Assembly: GCA_964474455.1 (NCBI GenBank)
Contig: CAYYSU010000013.1
Coordinates: forward strand, 1 to 60,597
Direction of reading: 5' to 3'
Length of the DNA: 60,597 nt
Source of the DNA: BM520 sp964474455
GTDB taxonomy: Bacteria; Bacteroidota; Bacteroidia; Bacteroidales; BM520
The notes beneath the pieces are model-generated. The model ran no database searches, was not told where the DNA came from, and saw nothing but the letters and a program-made list of their open reading frames with translations. The translations under genes and the position numbers were made by a program. This document shows positions 7,879 to 16,424 of the stretch, one piece after another (the first letter of the stretch is position 1; each line of letters opens with the position of its first letter).

Positions 7879-8635
7879 TTATCGAGGTAGTTTGCAGATG
7901 ATTATGGTGAGTCATATCAAGGGTCAAAGGAACCACCGAGACATACCCGTTCTCCAGAGCCCAATGATCAGTATCACGTTCATTTTCCAAGGATATGTAA
8001 CGACCAGTAAGCCAGTAATAATCTCTGCCGCGGGGATCAACACGTTTTTCAAACTCTTCAATCCAGCGGCCTTTGCCCATCCGACAGTTTTTAATTCCTT
8101 TAAGCTCTGTTTTCAGGACATCAGGAATATTGACATTCAAAGTCACTCCCTGCGGCAAAGGATTCGCTATTACATCCTTCATTATATCTTCCATCGGTTT
8201 TTTACATACTGAAAAGTTGGCGTCCGAGTCGTAGTTACACAGTGAGAATCCTATGGAGGGGATATCATTAATTGTTCCCTCTGATGCCGCCGCCATAGTA
8301 CCTGAGTAAAAAAGGTTTATGCCTGCATTACTGCCGTGGTTAATTCCCGAAACAAGGATATCGGGAAGCTGCTCTTTAAATAGCTGTTGCAGACCAATTT
8401 TCACGCAATCCACAGGGGTTCCGGAGCAGCTGTATTCTCTGTATCCGGGTTCTTCAGCTATCTTGTTCAGTCGTATTGTTTTTCCAACCGTAACGGCATG
8501 TGATTGCCCGGAATGCCCCTTCGTTGGTGCCACAATAGTGACGGCGCCAAAGGGTTTTACAAATTCAATCAGGTTTCTGATTCCGGGAGCGTTTATCCCA
8601 TCGTCGTTAGTTATAAAAATATGATATCTTTTCAT
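7871..8635 (-). CDS. surE: 5'-nucleotidase SurE
   Basis: 254 residues; SurE is a metal-dependent nucleoside 5'-monophosphate phosphatase linked to stationary-phase survival. The diagnostic N-terminal NDDGINAPGIRNL motif, the VAPTKGHSG stretch and the VSGINHGSNAG motif are all present. The start at 8635 (MKRYHIFITNDDG) is preferred over a TTG at 8650 because the ATG lies one base after the maf stop and gives the usual SurE length. It is in the middle of the lpxB operon, an arrangement seen in many Bacteroidota. Confidence 0.95.
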   Translation of the reverse strand: MKRYHIFITNDDGINAPGIRNLIEFVKPFGAVTIVAPTKGHSGQSHAVTVGKTIRLNKIAEEPGYREYSCSGTPVDCVKIGLQQLFKEQLPDILVSGINHGSNAGINLFYSGTMAAASEGTINDIPSIGFSLCNYDSDANFSVCKKPMEDIMKDVIANPLPQGVTLNVNIPDVLKTELKGIKNCRMGKGRWIEEFEKRVDPRGRDYYWLTGRYISLENERDTDHWALENGYVSVVPLTLDMTHHNHLQTTSINV

Positions 8636-8636
8636 G

Positions 8637-9227
8637 TTAATAATTTTCAATAAATACTTTCAATTCCCGGTATAGGCGATGTGTGGGCAATCCCATAACA
8701 TTAAAATAAGATCCTGAAATATGTTCTACGCCTATCATTCCAATCCATTCCTGGATACCATAAGCTCCTGCCTTGTCATAGGGTTTATATACATCAACAT
8801 AATGCTCTGTCGCACCGGGAGTAAGCTTTGCAAAGGTAACAGAAGTTTCTACGTGAAAAAGGGATGTTTGAGAAATGCTTTTCAGGCACACTCCGGTGAT
8901 AACCTTATGTGTATTCCCGGAAAGTTCATTTAGCATCTTTAAGGCCTCCTTTCTGTCAGCAGGTTTTCCCAGGATAACATTATCAGTACAAACGATGGTA
9001 TCGGATGTAATAAGTATTGTATTTGTTGTTTTCAATACTTCTGACAGGGAATTGGCTTTTTGCAGAGCCAGCTGTTGGGCAGCTTCATGGAATTCCCAGG
9101 CGGGATCAATAATCTCTTTGCAGCGTGCATGAGCTACCGTGAAGGTCAGCCCCATTTGCTCCATAAGTTGTTTCCTGCGAGGGGATCCGGAGCCCAACAC
9201 TAAAGAGTAATTCGATAGTTCCAGCAT
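8637..9227 (-). CDS. maf: Maf-family nucleoside triphosphate pyrophosphatase
   Basis: 196 residues. Maf/YhdE enzymes hydrolyse dTTP, UTP and modified nucleotides to monophosphates and so keep the nucleotide pool clean. The SGSPRRKQL motif at residues 13-21, the SDTIVC catalytic region (around residue 75) and GKPADRKEA are visible. The start codon shares one base with the stop of the upstream prenyltransferase gene (TAATG), indicating translational coupling within the operon. Confidence 0.93.
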   Translation of the reverse strand: MLELSNYSLVLGSGSPRRKQLMEQMGLTFTVAHARCKEIIDPAWEFHEAAQQLALQKANSLSEVLKTTNTILITSDTIVCTDNVILGKPADRKEALKMLNELSGNTHKVITGVCLKSISQTSLFHVETSVTFAKLTPGATEHYVDVYKPYDKAGAYGIQEWIGMIGVEHISGSYFNVMGLPTHRLYRELKVFIENY

Positions 9228-10138
9228 TATAATCCTATTGTAATCATTGACAAAACCCCAACAAACATTGCCACCTTGAGCAGTACTTCAGGAAGTCGGT
9301 AATCCTTATTTTGCACCGCCACAGAAAACCTAAACATGGCCAAACACACAAGTATTAGTGCAATCACCAGAACAGAAACTGTTATACGATGGAAAGGATA
9401 CATTAGCAATGGAGCTACAGAAATCAGCAGCCCTGCACTGAGAAACATAAGGGAGTATATCAGGAGCAGTCCTTTTTTTTCTCCAACATTTCTTATAAAG
9501 CTATGTGTGTCATTAGGTGCAAATTGTAGTTCATCGAGCTGTTTTATATACTCCAAAATAAGATTTAAAAGAAATGCCAAGAATCCATAGAATGCCACGA
9601 AACGTGATATGGCAAGGCTCATATCACCAATATAATCAAAGAATATTTTGGATTCAAAGAGCCAAACCAGCTCGATGGCGAAAAACGGAAATGCAGCAAT
9701 CATGATGGCACTTCCCGCAACTCTTTTCTTCAACCTGGCGGAATAAATAAACAGAAAAACACTCAGAATGATAAAGATCCAGGAATAAACAGGTTTACCT
9801 GCTATATATGAAGCAGCGACTCCGGCACTAACTCCTAAAATATTAAAGATAGTATGGATAAGAATAACTATGTTTCTGGGCACTTTAATATCTACCATTA
9901 CCTTATCAGGATCTGAGATAAGATCGCGTTTTACATCAAAATAATCATTGATAGCAAACCCGGCGGCAGCAAGGAAACCGGTGGCTATTACCATGAGTAA
10001 AAATGCAGGATCCGGGTCAAAAACAAATAACTCCCGATTCTCTACGAGACCGGCAATGATTCCATATTTAACCAAAAACTGTGTTAGGATAATGAACAGC
10101 AATGTTTGCCATCTTATTAACCTTAGAAAAACTTTCAT
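9227..10138 (-). CDS. UbiA-superfamily prenyltransferase
   Basis: 303 residues, with about eight or nine transmembrane helices. The first aspartate-rich prenyl-diphosphate motif is NDYFDVKRD (about residues 64-72); a second, less canonical, polar patch is EYIKQLDELQ around residue 196. UbiA enzymes attach polyprenyl chains to aromatic rings or to sugar/glycerol phosphates. Bacteroidota proteins of this type are often labelled geranylgeranylglycerol-phosphate geranylgeranyltransferase-like, but no quinone or archaeal-lipid gene is near, so the acceptor is open. It lies between kdsC-like (10 nt gap) and maf (1 nt overlap). Confidence 0.8.
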   Translation of the reverse strand: MKVFLRLIRWQTLLFIILTQFLVKYGIIAGLVENRELFVFDPDPAFLLMVIATGFLAAAGFAINDYFDVKRDLISDPDKVMVDIKVPRNIVILIHTIFNILGVSAGVAASYIAGKPVYSWIFIILSVFLFIYSARLKKRVAGSAIMIAAFPFFAIELVWLFESKIFFDYIGDMSLAISRFVAFYGFLAFLLNLILEYIKQLDELQFAPNDTHSFIRNVGEKKGLLLIYSLMFLSAGLLISVAPLLMYPFHRITVSVLVIALILVCLAMFRFSVAVQNKDYRLPEVLLKVAMFVGVLSMITIGL

Positions 10139-10148
10139 ATATTATTTT

Positions 10149-10670
10149 TTACCAGTGAAAAGCATTGTCATTCATCCATTTTCCTTGTATCCGCATTACC
10201 TGTTCTATAATATCGCGAGCACATCCTGCTCCGCCATTATATCGTGAGATGTATCCTGATATCTGCCTAATCTCTTCTGCTGCATCGGCAGGGCAACAGG
10301 CAAGACCTACTCTTTGCATAACCTCATAATCCGGGATATCATCGCCCATATATATTATCTCTTCATCCTTAAGGTCATACATATCGCAGTACTCTTCATA
10401 GGTTTTCAGCTTGTACGAAACACCAAGGAAGACATCCCTGATATTTAACGCCCCAAGTCTGTTCTTCATGGATTCGGATTTTCCGCCGGAGATAATAGCC
10501 ACATTATATCCGTTTCGCACTGCCAGGCTCAAAGCATATCCATCCTTAACATTTGCACGGCGTAGCCCGTCACCATCGGGAAGCACTACCACACCACCAT
10601 CGGTGAGTACACCATCATAATCAAAAATAAATGTGGTAATATTCTTCAGTCGTTCTTTATAATTATCCAT
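10149..10670 (-). CDS. kdsC: KdsC-like HAD phosphatase
   Basis: 173 residues, matching the cap-less tetrameric HAD phosphatases of the KdsC type. The nucleophile motif FDYDGVLTDGG (aspartates 17 and 19) and the metal-binding MGDDIPDYEVM are intact. KdsC converts 3-deoxy-manno-octulosonate 8-phosphate to Kdo, an inner-core sugar of LPS, which fits the lpxB-containing operon. Related HAD enzymes act on acylneuraminate or other keto-sugar phosphates, so the substrate is an inference. The start overlaps the upstream gene by 8 nt. Confidence 0.82.
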   Translation of the reverse strand: MDNYKERLKNITTFIFDYDGVLTDGGVVVLPDGDGLRRANVKDGYALSLAVRNGYNVAIISGGKSESMKNRLGALNIRDVFLGVSYKLKTYEEYCDMYDLKDEEIIYMGDDIPDYEVMQRVGLACCPADAAEEIRQISGYISRYNGGAGCARDIIEQVMRIQGKWMNDNAFHW

Positions 10671-11466
10671 CGTTACGGGTATTTGCTGTTTTATATTTAT
10701 ATATAATTTTTTCTGTGAGGTTCTTATATAACTCTCTGTATTCAGGATTGTTCTCCAGGTTTTTCAAATGTTTGCTTATTATAGAGGTATCCTTACGTAC
10801 CGCAGGCCCAGTTTGCACCTTCGACGGTAATACAGTCATAACCTTATGTGCTGTCTCCAGGATCAACGGACGCAGAACATCAAAGCTCATCCCTGACTCC
10901 ATCAACAGTTCTTCAGCAACGCTATAGAGATAGTTCACGAAATTACATGAAAACACTGCGCTGACATGCAGAGCTGCTCTCTGGTTTGAGGAAACATGAA
11001 GAATATTATCCGTGATCATTGCGGCGAGCCTTTCTACGACGTGCATATCCTTTGCATGCAGAGTCTCCAGAAGGAATGGTGCTGAGGAGATATTCAGAGC
11101 CTTATGCTTATTAAAAGTCTGCAAAGGATATATTACACCAATCTGCGATGAGCAGTACGTCAGGATTTGCATATCCAGTGATCCGGAGGTATGAAGCAGC
11201 AAAGTATTGCCAAAGTTCAGCCCTTGCAGCACCTCAGCATATGAGTTATCACGGAGGCTAAAAACGACAACATCAGCAGATAGCATTATTTTCCGGGTAT
11301 CAGAGATTGCCTCGGCCCCGAGCTCCTCAGCCAGAAGCACAGCCATGGATTGAGTGCGGCTATACACCTGCAGAACCTTCACCCCTGCCTTGTGCCATGC
11401 CCTTCCCAGGTGGGTAGCCACATTGCCGGCTCCCACCAGCACCATATTCAAATTCTCTTTCGTCAT
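10663..11466 (-). CDS. Rossmann-fold and DUF2520 domain protein
   Basis: 267 residues from the ATG at 11466. An N-terminal NAD(P)-binding fold begins MVLVGAGNVATHLGRA (GxGxxA type), followed by a helical C-terminal DUF2520 domain with HTSGSLD and the HVSAVFSCNFVNYLY helix. It resembles pyrroline-5-carboxylate or F420-dependent reductases, but the enzymatic role is not established. The frame is open further upstream, but that stretch is the enolase terminator hairpin, so the shorter start is used; a second ATG at 11445 is also possible. This is the first gene of the operon that runs to the TPR lipoprotein. Confidence 0.8.
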   Translation of the reverse strand: MTKENLNMVLVGAGNVATHLGRAWHKAGVKVLQVYSRTQSMAVLLAEELGAEAISDTRKIMLSADVVVFSLRDNSYAEVLQGLNFGNTLLLHTSGSLDMQILTYCSSQIGVIYPLQTFNKHKALNISSAPFLLETLHAKDMHVVERLAAMITDNILHVSSNQRAALHVSAVFSCNFVNYLYSVAEELLMESGMSFDVLRPLILETAHKVMTVLPSKVQTGPAVRKDTSIISKHLKNLENNPEYRELYKNLTEKIIYKYKTANTRNDG

Positions 11467-11474
11467 TTGCAGGT

Positions 11475-11482
11475 CAAAAATA
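11475..11482 (-). promoter_or_regulatory. -7 element TATTTTTG of the DUF2520-lpxB operon
   Basis: TATTTTTG fits TAnnTTTG and lies only 8 nt before the ATG at 11466 and just past the T-run of the enolase terminator. The transcript would have almost no leader. Confidence 0.5.
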
Positions 11483-11483
11483 C

Positions 11484-11516
11484 AAAAAAACTGCCTCAAA
11501 GTTTCCCTTGAGGCAG
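11484..11516 (-). terminator. Rho-independent terminator of eno
   Basis: CTGCCTCAA pairs with TTGAGGCAG around GGGAAAC on the minus strand, followed by seven T. It lies about 30 nt after the eno stop. Confidence 0.9.
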
Positions 11517-11543
11517 CCATTATATTCAGATACTTAAAAATAA

Positions 11544-12833
11544 CTATCTCATATACTTAAAACTCTTGCCAGGGTAGATTGCTGCTTCACCAAGAATCTC
11601 TTCAATACGCATCAGCTGATTGTACTTGGCAATACGCTCGCTGCGACAAGCAGAACCTGTCTTGATCTGGCCAGTACTAAGTGCTACAGCCAGATCAGCG
11701 ATGGTAGTATCTTCTGTTTCTCCGGAGCGGTGGCTTATTACGGAAGTATAACCGTTACGATGAGCCATATTCACTGCATTGATAGACTCTGTAAGAGTGC
11801 CAATCTGGTTCAGTTTCACAAGGATAGAGTTAGCTGTTTTCTGATCAATTCCCCTCATGAGGCGATCCACGTTAGTCACAAAAAGATCGTCACCAACGAG
11901 CTGTATCCTATCACCCATTTTATCAGTCATAAGTTTCCAGCCATCCCAGTCATCTTCAGCCATACCATCTTCTATTGAAACAATTGGGTATCGTGTAGCC
12001 CAGTCGTTCCAGAAGTCAACCATTTGTTCACGAGTGAGTTTTTCTCCTGAAGACCATTTCAGGTGATACATATTTTCTTCTTTTATAAAGTATTCAGAAG
12101 CTGCTGGGTCGAGAGCAATAAAAATATCTTCACCTGGGCGGTAACCTGCTGATTCGATAGCTTGAAGGATAAGAGTAATGGCCTCTTCATTATTTTTTAG
12201 ATTAGGGGCAAATCCACCTTCATCACCTACATTAGTAGAGTAATTATTAGCTTTAAGCACATTTTTCAGGTTATGAAACACCTCGGCACCCATTTGAATT
12301 GCTGATCGGAAGGAATCCGCACCGATAGGCATAATCATGAATTCCTGGAAGTCGACGCTATTATCAGCGTGAGAGCCACCATTAAGGATATTCATCATAG
12401 GTATGGGAAGGGTATTGGCATTTACACCACCAATATAACGGTAGAGAGGTTGTCCTGTTTCCTGGGCTGCGGCATGAGCTACGGCGAGTGAAACCCCGAG
12501 TATTGCGTTAGCACCCAGTTTAGCTTTATTCGCCGTACCATCAAGTTCTATCATACGGTTATCGATATCGTTCTGGTCGGTGATATAGAAATTTTTTACC
12601 TCGTCAGCGATTACATTATTCACGTTATTAACAGCGTTGCGGACACCTTTTCCCAGGTAGTTATCCATATCGCCATCACGAAGTTCAACAGCTTCATGAA
12701 CACCAGTAGAAGCACCGGAGGGAACAGCAGCACGGCCTACAACGCCGTTTGTTGTTAATACATCAACCTCTACAGTAGGGTTACCTCTAGAATCGAGGAT
12801 TTGACGGGCATAAACATTTGCAATTGTACTCAT
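11544..12833 (-). CDS. eno: Enolase
   Basis: 429 residues, normal for bacterial enolases. It interconverts 2-phosphoglycerate and phosphoenolpyruvate in glycolysis. Recognisable segments include ARQILDSRGNPTVEVDV at the N-terminus, GASTGVHEA, NGGSHADN, the metal-ligand region VSIEDGMAEDD and the SHRSGETEDT signature. The ATG at 12833 is used since an upstream extension lacks family similarity and covers the AT-rich leader. It stands alone with its own -7 box and terminator, downstream of the ribosomal operon. Confidence 0.98.
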   Translation of the reverse strand: MSTIANVYARQILDSRGNPTVEVDVLTTNGVVGRAAVPSGASTGVHEAVELRDGDMDNYLGKGVRNAVNNVNNVIADEVKNFYITDQNDIDNRMIELDGTANKAKLGANAILGVSLAVAHAAAQETGQPLYRYIGGVNANTLPIPMMNILNGGSHADNSVDFQEFMIMPIGADSFRSAIQMGAEVFHNLKNVLKANNYSTNVGDEGGFAPNLKNNEEAITLILQAIESAGYRPGEDIFIALDPAASEYFIKEENMYHLKWSSGEKLTREQMVDFWNDWATRYPIVSIEDGMAEDDWDGWKLMTDKMGDRIQLVGDDLFVTNVDRLMRGIDQKTANSILVKLNQIGTLTESINAVNMAHRNGYTSVISHRSGETEDTTIADLAVALSTGQIKTGSACRSERIAKYNQLMRIEEILGEAAIYPGKSFKYMR

Positions 12834-12870
12834 AGTATAAATTTTAATATTATTATATTTCAATCCGATG

Positions 12871-12878
12871 TAAAGATA
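12871..12878 (-). promoter_or_regulatory. -7 element TATCTTTA of eno
   Basis: TATCTTTA differs from the TAnnTTTG consensus only in the last base and lies 37 nt upstream of the eno ATG, downstream of the rplQ terminator. Confidence 0.5.
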
Positions 12879-12942
12879 TAACGGAATACATGATTAAAGT
12901 AAGAAAAAGGTAATATTATTTGTGCAATCGTTATAGTACGGC

Positions 12943-12969
12943 AAAAAGCCGGAGAAAAAACCCCGGCTT
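12943..12969 (-). terminator. Rho-independent terminator of the ribosomal gene cluster
   Basis: On the minus strand AAGCCGG pairs with CCGGCTT and is followed by a short T-run (CTTTTTGCC). It lies 25 nt after the rplQ stop. Confidence 0.85.
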
Positions 12970-12993
12970 CCGCTATATTCAATATAGAATAAA

Positions 12994-13503
12994 CTATTCT
13001 TTCGTTTCTGTAGTTTCCTGTTCTTGGGCAGGAGAATCTTCAGTTTTTGCAGCTTCCACTGTAGCAGGTTTAGCAGTTTTAGGTGCTGAGCTACGGCGTG
13101 AACGGCGCGTAGTTTTCTTTGTTTTGCTGGTTCCAAGCAGAAGTTCGTTATAATCCACGAGTTCTATCATAGCCATTTCGGCGCTATCACCTAGACGGCG
13201 GCCGGTTTTAATTATCCTGGTGTATCCACCCGGACGGTCAGCAACTTTTTGAGATACCTCGCGGAAGAGTTCAGTAACAGCCTCTTTATCCTGTAGATAG
13301 CTGAAAACAACTCTTCTGTTATGAGTAGTATCTTCCTTTGCCTTAGTGATGAGCGGTTCCACATATACTCGTAAAGCTTTTGCCTTAGCCACGGTAGTAT
13401 TGATCCGCTTATGCATAATCAAAGACGAAGCCATATTTGCAAGCATTGCTTTTCTATGCGAGGCAGTACGTCCTAAATGATTAAATTTCTTTCCGTGTCT
13501 CAT
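12994..13503 (-). CDS. rplQ: 50S ribosomal protein L17 (bL17)
   Basis: 169 residues: the conserved L17 domain (MRHGKKFNHLGRTASHRKAM through GGYTRIIKTGRRLGDSAEMA, to about residue 120) plus a basic then acidic tail of about 45 residues (TTRRSRR, then A/P/T/E-rich to the end). L17 binds near the peptide exit tunnel. Such tails are usual in Bacteroidota L17 and are presumed disordered. Last gene of the ribosomal cluster, 6 nt after rpoA. Confidence 0.97.
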   Translation of the reverse strand: MRHGKKFNHLGRTASHRKAMLANMASSLIMHKRINTTVAKAKALRVYVEPLITKAKEDTTHNRRVVFSYLQDKEAVTELFREVSQKVADRPGGYTRIIKTGRRLGDSAEMAMIELVDYNELLLGTSKTKKTTRRSRRSSAPKTAKPATVEAAKTEDSPAQEQETTETKE

Positions 13504-13509
13504 CGTATC

Positions 13510-14502
13510 TTAATCGTTATCTAATTTATACTTCGCTACATTCATCCCAAACTCCAAATTCTTAGATTTCACTAAATCTTCCAGCTCCGTAAGAGATTTA
13601 CGCCCAAAGTTTCTGAATTTGAGTAGGTCGTTCTTATTATATTGAACCAAATCGCCCAATGTTTCCACATCAGCAGCTTTCAGGCAGTTAAGCGCACGTA
13701 CTGAAAGGTCGAGATCAGTGAGCTTAGTTTTGAGTAGCTGACGAATATGGAGTGAGTTCTCATCAAACTCTTCAGCAACGGTTTTCTCATCAGTTTCGAG
13801 AGTAATTTTCTCGTCTGAGAAGAGCATAAAGTGCTGAATAAGAATTTTTGATGCTTCCTTAAGGGCTTCTTTTGGATGAACAGCACCATCAGTAATTATT
13901 TCTATCAATAGTTTTTCATAGTCAGTTTTCTGTTCAACACGATAGTTTTCGATATGGTATTGAACATTTTTTATTGGCGTATGAATAGAATCAATAGCGA
14001 TGGTACCAATGGGTGCATTAGGGTTTGAATTTTCTTCTGCCGGAATATAACCGCGACCTTTGTTGATAGTTAATTCAACGTTCAGTTTCACGGAAGGCTC
14101 CATATGACAAATTTCCAAATCAGGGTTCAGAACCTGAAAATTATTAAGGAATTTGTTGATGTCTCCGGCTTTGAATACATCCTGGTCACCTAATACGATA
14201 TTAACTTTTTCTATTGTCTCGTCTTCGACCTGTTTTTTTAATCTAACCTGTTTCAGGTTTAATATTATATCTGTTACATCCTCAATGACACCAGTAATGG
14301 ATGAAAATTCATGATCTACGCCATCTATTTTCACTGAAGTGATTGCAAAGCCTTCGAGGGATGATAACAGAATCCGACGCAGGGCATTACCGATGGTGAT
14401 ACCAAAGCCAGGTTCGAGGGGACGAAATTCAAAGTTACCTTTAAATTCATTCGCTTCGAGCATAATGACCTTATCGGGTTTCTGAAATGCTAAAATTGCC
14501 AT
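13510..14502 (-). CDS. rpoA: DNA-directed RNA polymerase alpha subunit
   Basis: 330 residues, the normal length. The N-terminal dimerisation domain contains FRPLEPGFGITIGNALRRILLSS-type sequence (residues about 26-48), and the C-terminal helical domain carries LRALNCLKAADV/LVQYNKNDLLKFRNFGRKSL, the surface that contacts UP elements and activators. It follows rpsD by 39 nt, the classic alpha-operon position. Confidence 0.98.
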   Translation of the reverse strand: MAILAFQKPDKVIMLEANEFKGNFEFRPLEPGFGITIGNALRRILLSSLEGFAITSVKIDGVDHEFSSITGVIEDVTDIILNLKQVRLKKQVEDETIEKVNIVLGDQDVFKAGDINKFLNNFQVLNPDLEICHMEPSVKLNVELTINKGRGYIPAEENSNPNAPIGTIAIDSIHTPIKNVQYHIENYRVEQKTDYEKLLIEIITDGAVHPKEALKEASKILIQHFMLFSDEKITLETDEKTVAEEFDENSLHIRQLLKTKLTDLDLSVRALNCLKAADVETLGDLVQYNKNDLLKFRNFGRKSLTELEDLVKSKNLEFGMNVAKYKLDND

Positions 14503-14541
14503 GAGCGTTCTTATTAGTTTTTGTTCCTAATGAGTTAAAGA

Positions 14542-15147
14542 TTACTTAGAATACAATTCCACAATAAGTTGTTCATTGATATTCTCGGGTATTTCATCTC
14601 TCATAGGATAAGAGAGGAATTTTCCGGTCATTTGCGCTTCATCCCATTCCATCCAGCTAAACTTTGTAGGGTGCGACGCAAGAGAATCTGTTATCACCTC
14701 CAGTGATTTAGATTTTTCACGTACACCTACAACTTCGCCAGGGCGTAAAGAGTAAGATGGGATATTTACCACCTCACCATTTACAGTGATATGACGATGA
14801 GATACGAGTTGACGAGCCGAAGCGCGAGTGGGAGCGATACCCAGGCGGAACACAGCGTTATCAAGGCGCGCTTCCAGAAGCTGGAGCAGGATTTCACCCG
14901 TTACTCCACCTTTATTGGCAGCTCTTACAAACAGGTTTCTAAACTGACGTTCCAGAATGCCATAAGTGTACTTCGCTTTTTGTTTCTCCATCAACTGGAG
15001 GCCATATTCCGATTGTTTTTTTCGTCTTTTGGAATTACCATGCTGTCCAGGAGGGTAATTCTTCTTCTCGAAATTCTTGTCAGGGCCAAAAATTGGCTCA
15101 CTGAATTTCCTTGCTATTCTTGTTTTTGGGCCGGTATATCTTGCCAT
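14542..15147 (-). CDS. rpsD: 30S ribosomal protein S4 (uS4)
   Basis: 201 residues with the zinc-free S4 N-terminus (MARYTGPKTRIARKFSE, YPPGQHG) and the S4 RNA-binding domain (RLDNAVFRLGIAPTRASARQLVSHRHITVNG region, about residues 92-155). S4 nucleates 16S rRNA body assembly; in other bacteria it represses the alpha operon, but no operator is evident to me here. Between rpsK and rpoA. Confidence 0.98.
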   Translation of the reverse strand: MARYTGPKTRIARKFSEPIFGPDKNFEKKNYPPGQHGNSKRRKKQSEYGLQLMEKQKAKYTYGILERQFRNLFVRAANKGGVTGEILLQLLEARLDNAVFRLGIAPTRASARQLVSHRHITVNGEVVNIPSYSLRPGEVVGVREKSKSLEVITDSLASHPTKFSWMEWDEAQMTGKFLSYPMRDEIPENINEQLIVELYSK

Positions 15148-15192
15148 TTTCTATAATTTTTATCAGGTCAACAATCTTATGCTTTACCAGAA

Positions 15193-15585
15193 TTACACTC
15201 TTCTTCTTTTAGGAGGGCGACATCCGTTGTGAGGCAATGGAGTTACATCCATGATCTCAGTAACTTCTATACCGCTACCATGCATAGAACGAATTGCAGA
15301 TTCACGCCCGGCACCAGGGCCTTTAACGTAAACCTTTACTTTGCGCAATCCTTGGTCGTAAGCAACCTTGGCGCAATCTTCTGCTGCCAGCTGTGCTGCA
15401 TAAGGAGTATTTTTCTTTGAGCCTCTAAAGCCCATTTTACCAGCTGATGACCAGGAAATTACCTGACCCTGTTTGTTGGTCAAAGAGATAATGATATTGT
15501 TGAAGGATGCTGTAACATAAGCGTTACCAGTTGCTTCAACCTTAACAACTCTTTTCCTGGTTGTTTTTGACGTTTTCTTAGCCAT
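15193..15585 (-). CDS. rpsK: 30S ribosomal protein S11 (uS11)
   Basis: 130 residues. Family landmarks are VEATGNAYVTASFNN, SWSSAGKMGFRGSKKNTPYA, VKGPGAGRESAIR and the C-terminal DVTPLPHNGCRPPKRRRV end. S11 forms part of the platform near the mRNA exit. It sits 47 nt after rpsM and 45 nt before rpsD. Confidence 0.98.
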   Translation of the reverse strand: MAKKTSKTTRKRVVKVEATGNAYVTASFNNIIISLTNKQGQVISWSSAGKMGFRGSKKNTPYAAQLAAEDCAKVAYDQGLRKVKVYVKGPGAGRESAIRSMHGSGIEVTEIMDVTPLPHNGCRPPKRRRV

Positions 15586-15632
15586 ATTCTTATTTCTAAT
15601 CCTTTAAATAAGCTCTTGTAAAGTATTAACCA

Positions 15633-16013
15633 TTAACCTTTAGGTGCTTTCTTTTTGTTAGCAACTGTTTTCTTTCTACCCTTACGTGTACGAGCATTGT
15701 TTTTAGTGCTCTGACCACGCATTGGAAGACCGATACGATGTCGGATTCCACGGTAACAACCGATATCCATCATTCGTTTTATGTTCGTCTGAATTTCAGA
15801 ACGCAATTCACCTTCAACAGTGTGATTATCACTGATTTCTTTACGAATCGCTGTCTGCTCTTCATCGGTCCAGTCCTGTACCTTTTTTTGCGGATCAACA
15901 CTCACTGAAACTAATATGTCACGAGCTGTGCTCCGGCCAATACCGTAGATGTAAGTTAATGAAACTTCACCAATTTTATTTCTCGGTATATCTATACCTG
16001 CAATCCTTGCCAT
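15633..16013 (-). CDS. rpsM: 30S ribosomal protein S13 (uS13)
   Basis: 126 residues starting MARIAGIDIPRNKIGE, with the helix-turn region LTYIYGIGRSTA and the basic C-terminal tail (RGQSTKNNARTRKGRKKT) that contacts tRNA in the P site and forms the head bridge to the 50S subunit. Confidence 0.98.
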   Translation of the reverse strand: MARIAGIDIPRNKIGEVSLTYIYGIGRSTARDILVSVSVDPQKKVQDWTDEEQTAIRKEISDNHTVEGELRSEIQTNIKRMMDIGCYRGIRHRIGLPMRGQSTKNNARTRKGRKKTVANKKKAPKG

Positions 16014-16053
16014 ATATTACTATTCGTTATATGATTAAGCAATTTATTGTTTT

Positions 16054-16170
16054 CTAGCCCTGACGCTGTTTTAGCTTAGGGTTTTTCTTATTAATGACGT
16101 AAATGCGTCCTTTTCTGCGAACGATTTTACAGTCTTCCGAACGTTTCTTTACTGATGCTCTTACTTTCAT
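16054..16170 (-). CDS. rpmJ: 50S ribosomal protein L36 (bL36), zinc-ligand-free form
   Basis: A 38-residue protein (MKVRASVKKRSEDCK at the start, NKKNPKLKQRQG at the end) between infA and rpsM, the expected place. L36 stabilises 23S rRNA helices in the large subunit. Of the canonical C-x2-C-x12-C-x4-H zinc ligands only one cysteine (residue 14) remains, so this is the C-minus form that does not bind zinc. Confidence 0.96.
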   Translation of the reverse strand: MKVRASVKKRSEDCKIVRRKGRIYVINKKNPKLKQRQG

Positions 16171-16205
16171 TACTGTAGATGTATTTATTAATACCTATGG
16201 CGCTA

Positions 16206-16424
16206 TTATTTGTAACGATATGTTATTCTACCTTTAGATAAATCATAAGGTGACATTTCAAGTTTTACACGGTCACCAGGCAGGATTTTAATATAATGCA
16301 TACGCATTTTCCCTGAGATATGAGCTGTAATCTGATGCCCATTTTCCAGCTCCACACGAAACATAGCATTACCCAGTGATTCTACAACTGTGCCGTCTTG
16401 TTCTATCGATGATTGTTTAGCCAT
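16206..16424 (-). CDS. infA: Translation initiation factor IF-1
   Basis: 72 residues, the standard IF-1 size and a single OB fold: MAKQSSIEQDGTVVESLGNA, FRVELENGHQITAHISGKMR, and the C-terminal YDLSKGRITYRYK. It binds the ribosomal A site during initiation. Its start overlaps the 3' end of map by 8 nt. Confidence 0.98.
   Translation of the reverse strand: MAKQSSIEQDGTVVESLGNAMFRVELENGHQITAHISGKMRMHYIKILPGDRVKLEMSPYDLSKGRITYRYK

Noticed and set aside
11467..11520. N-terminal extension of the DUF2520 protein
   Set aside because: The sequence is the enolase terminator hairpin and T-run.
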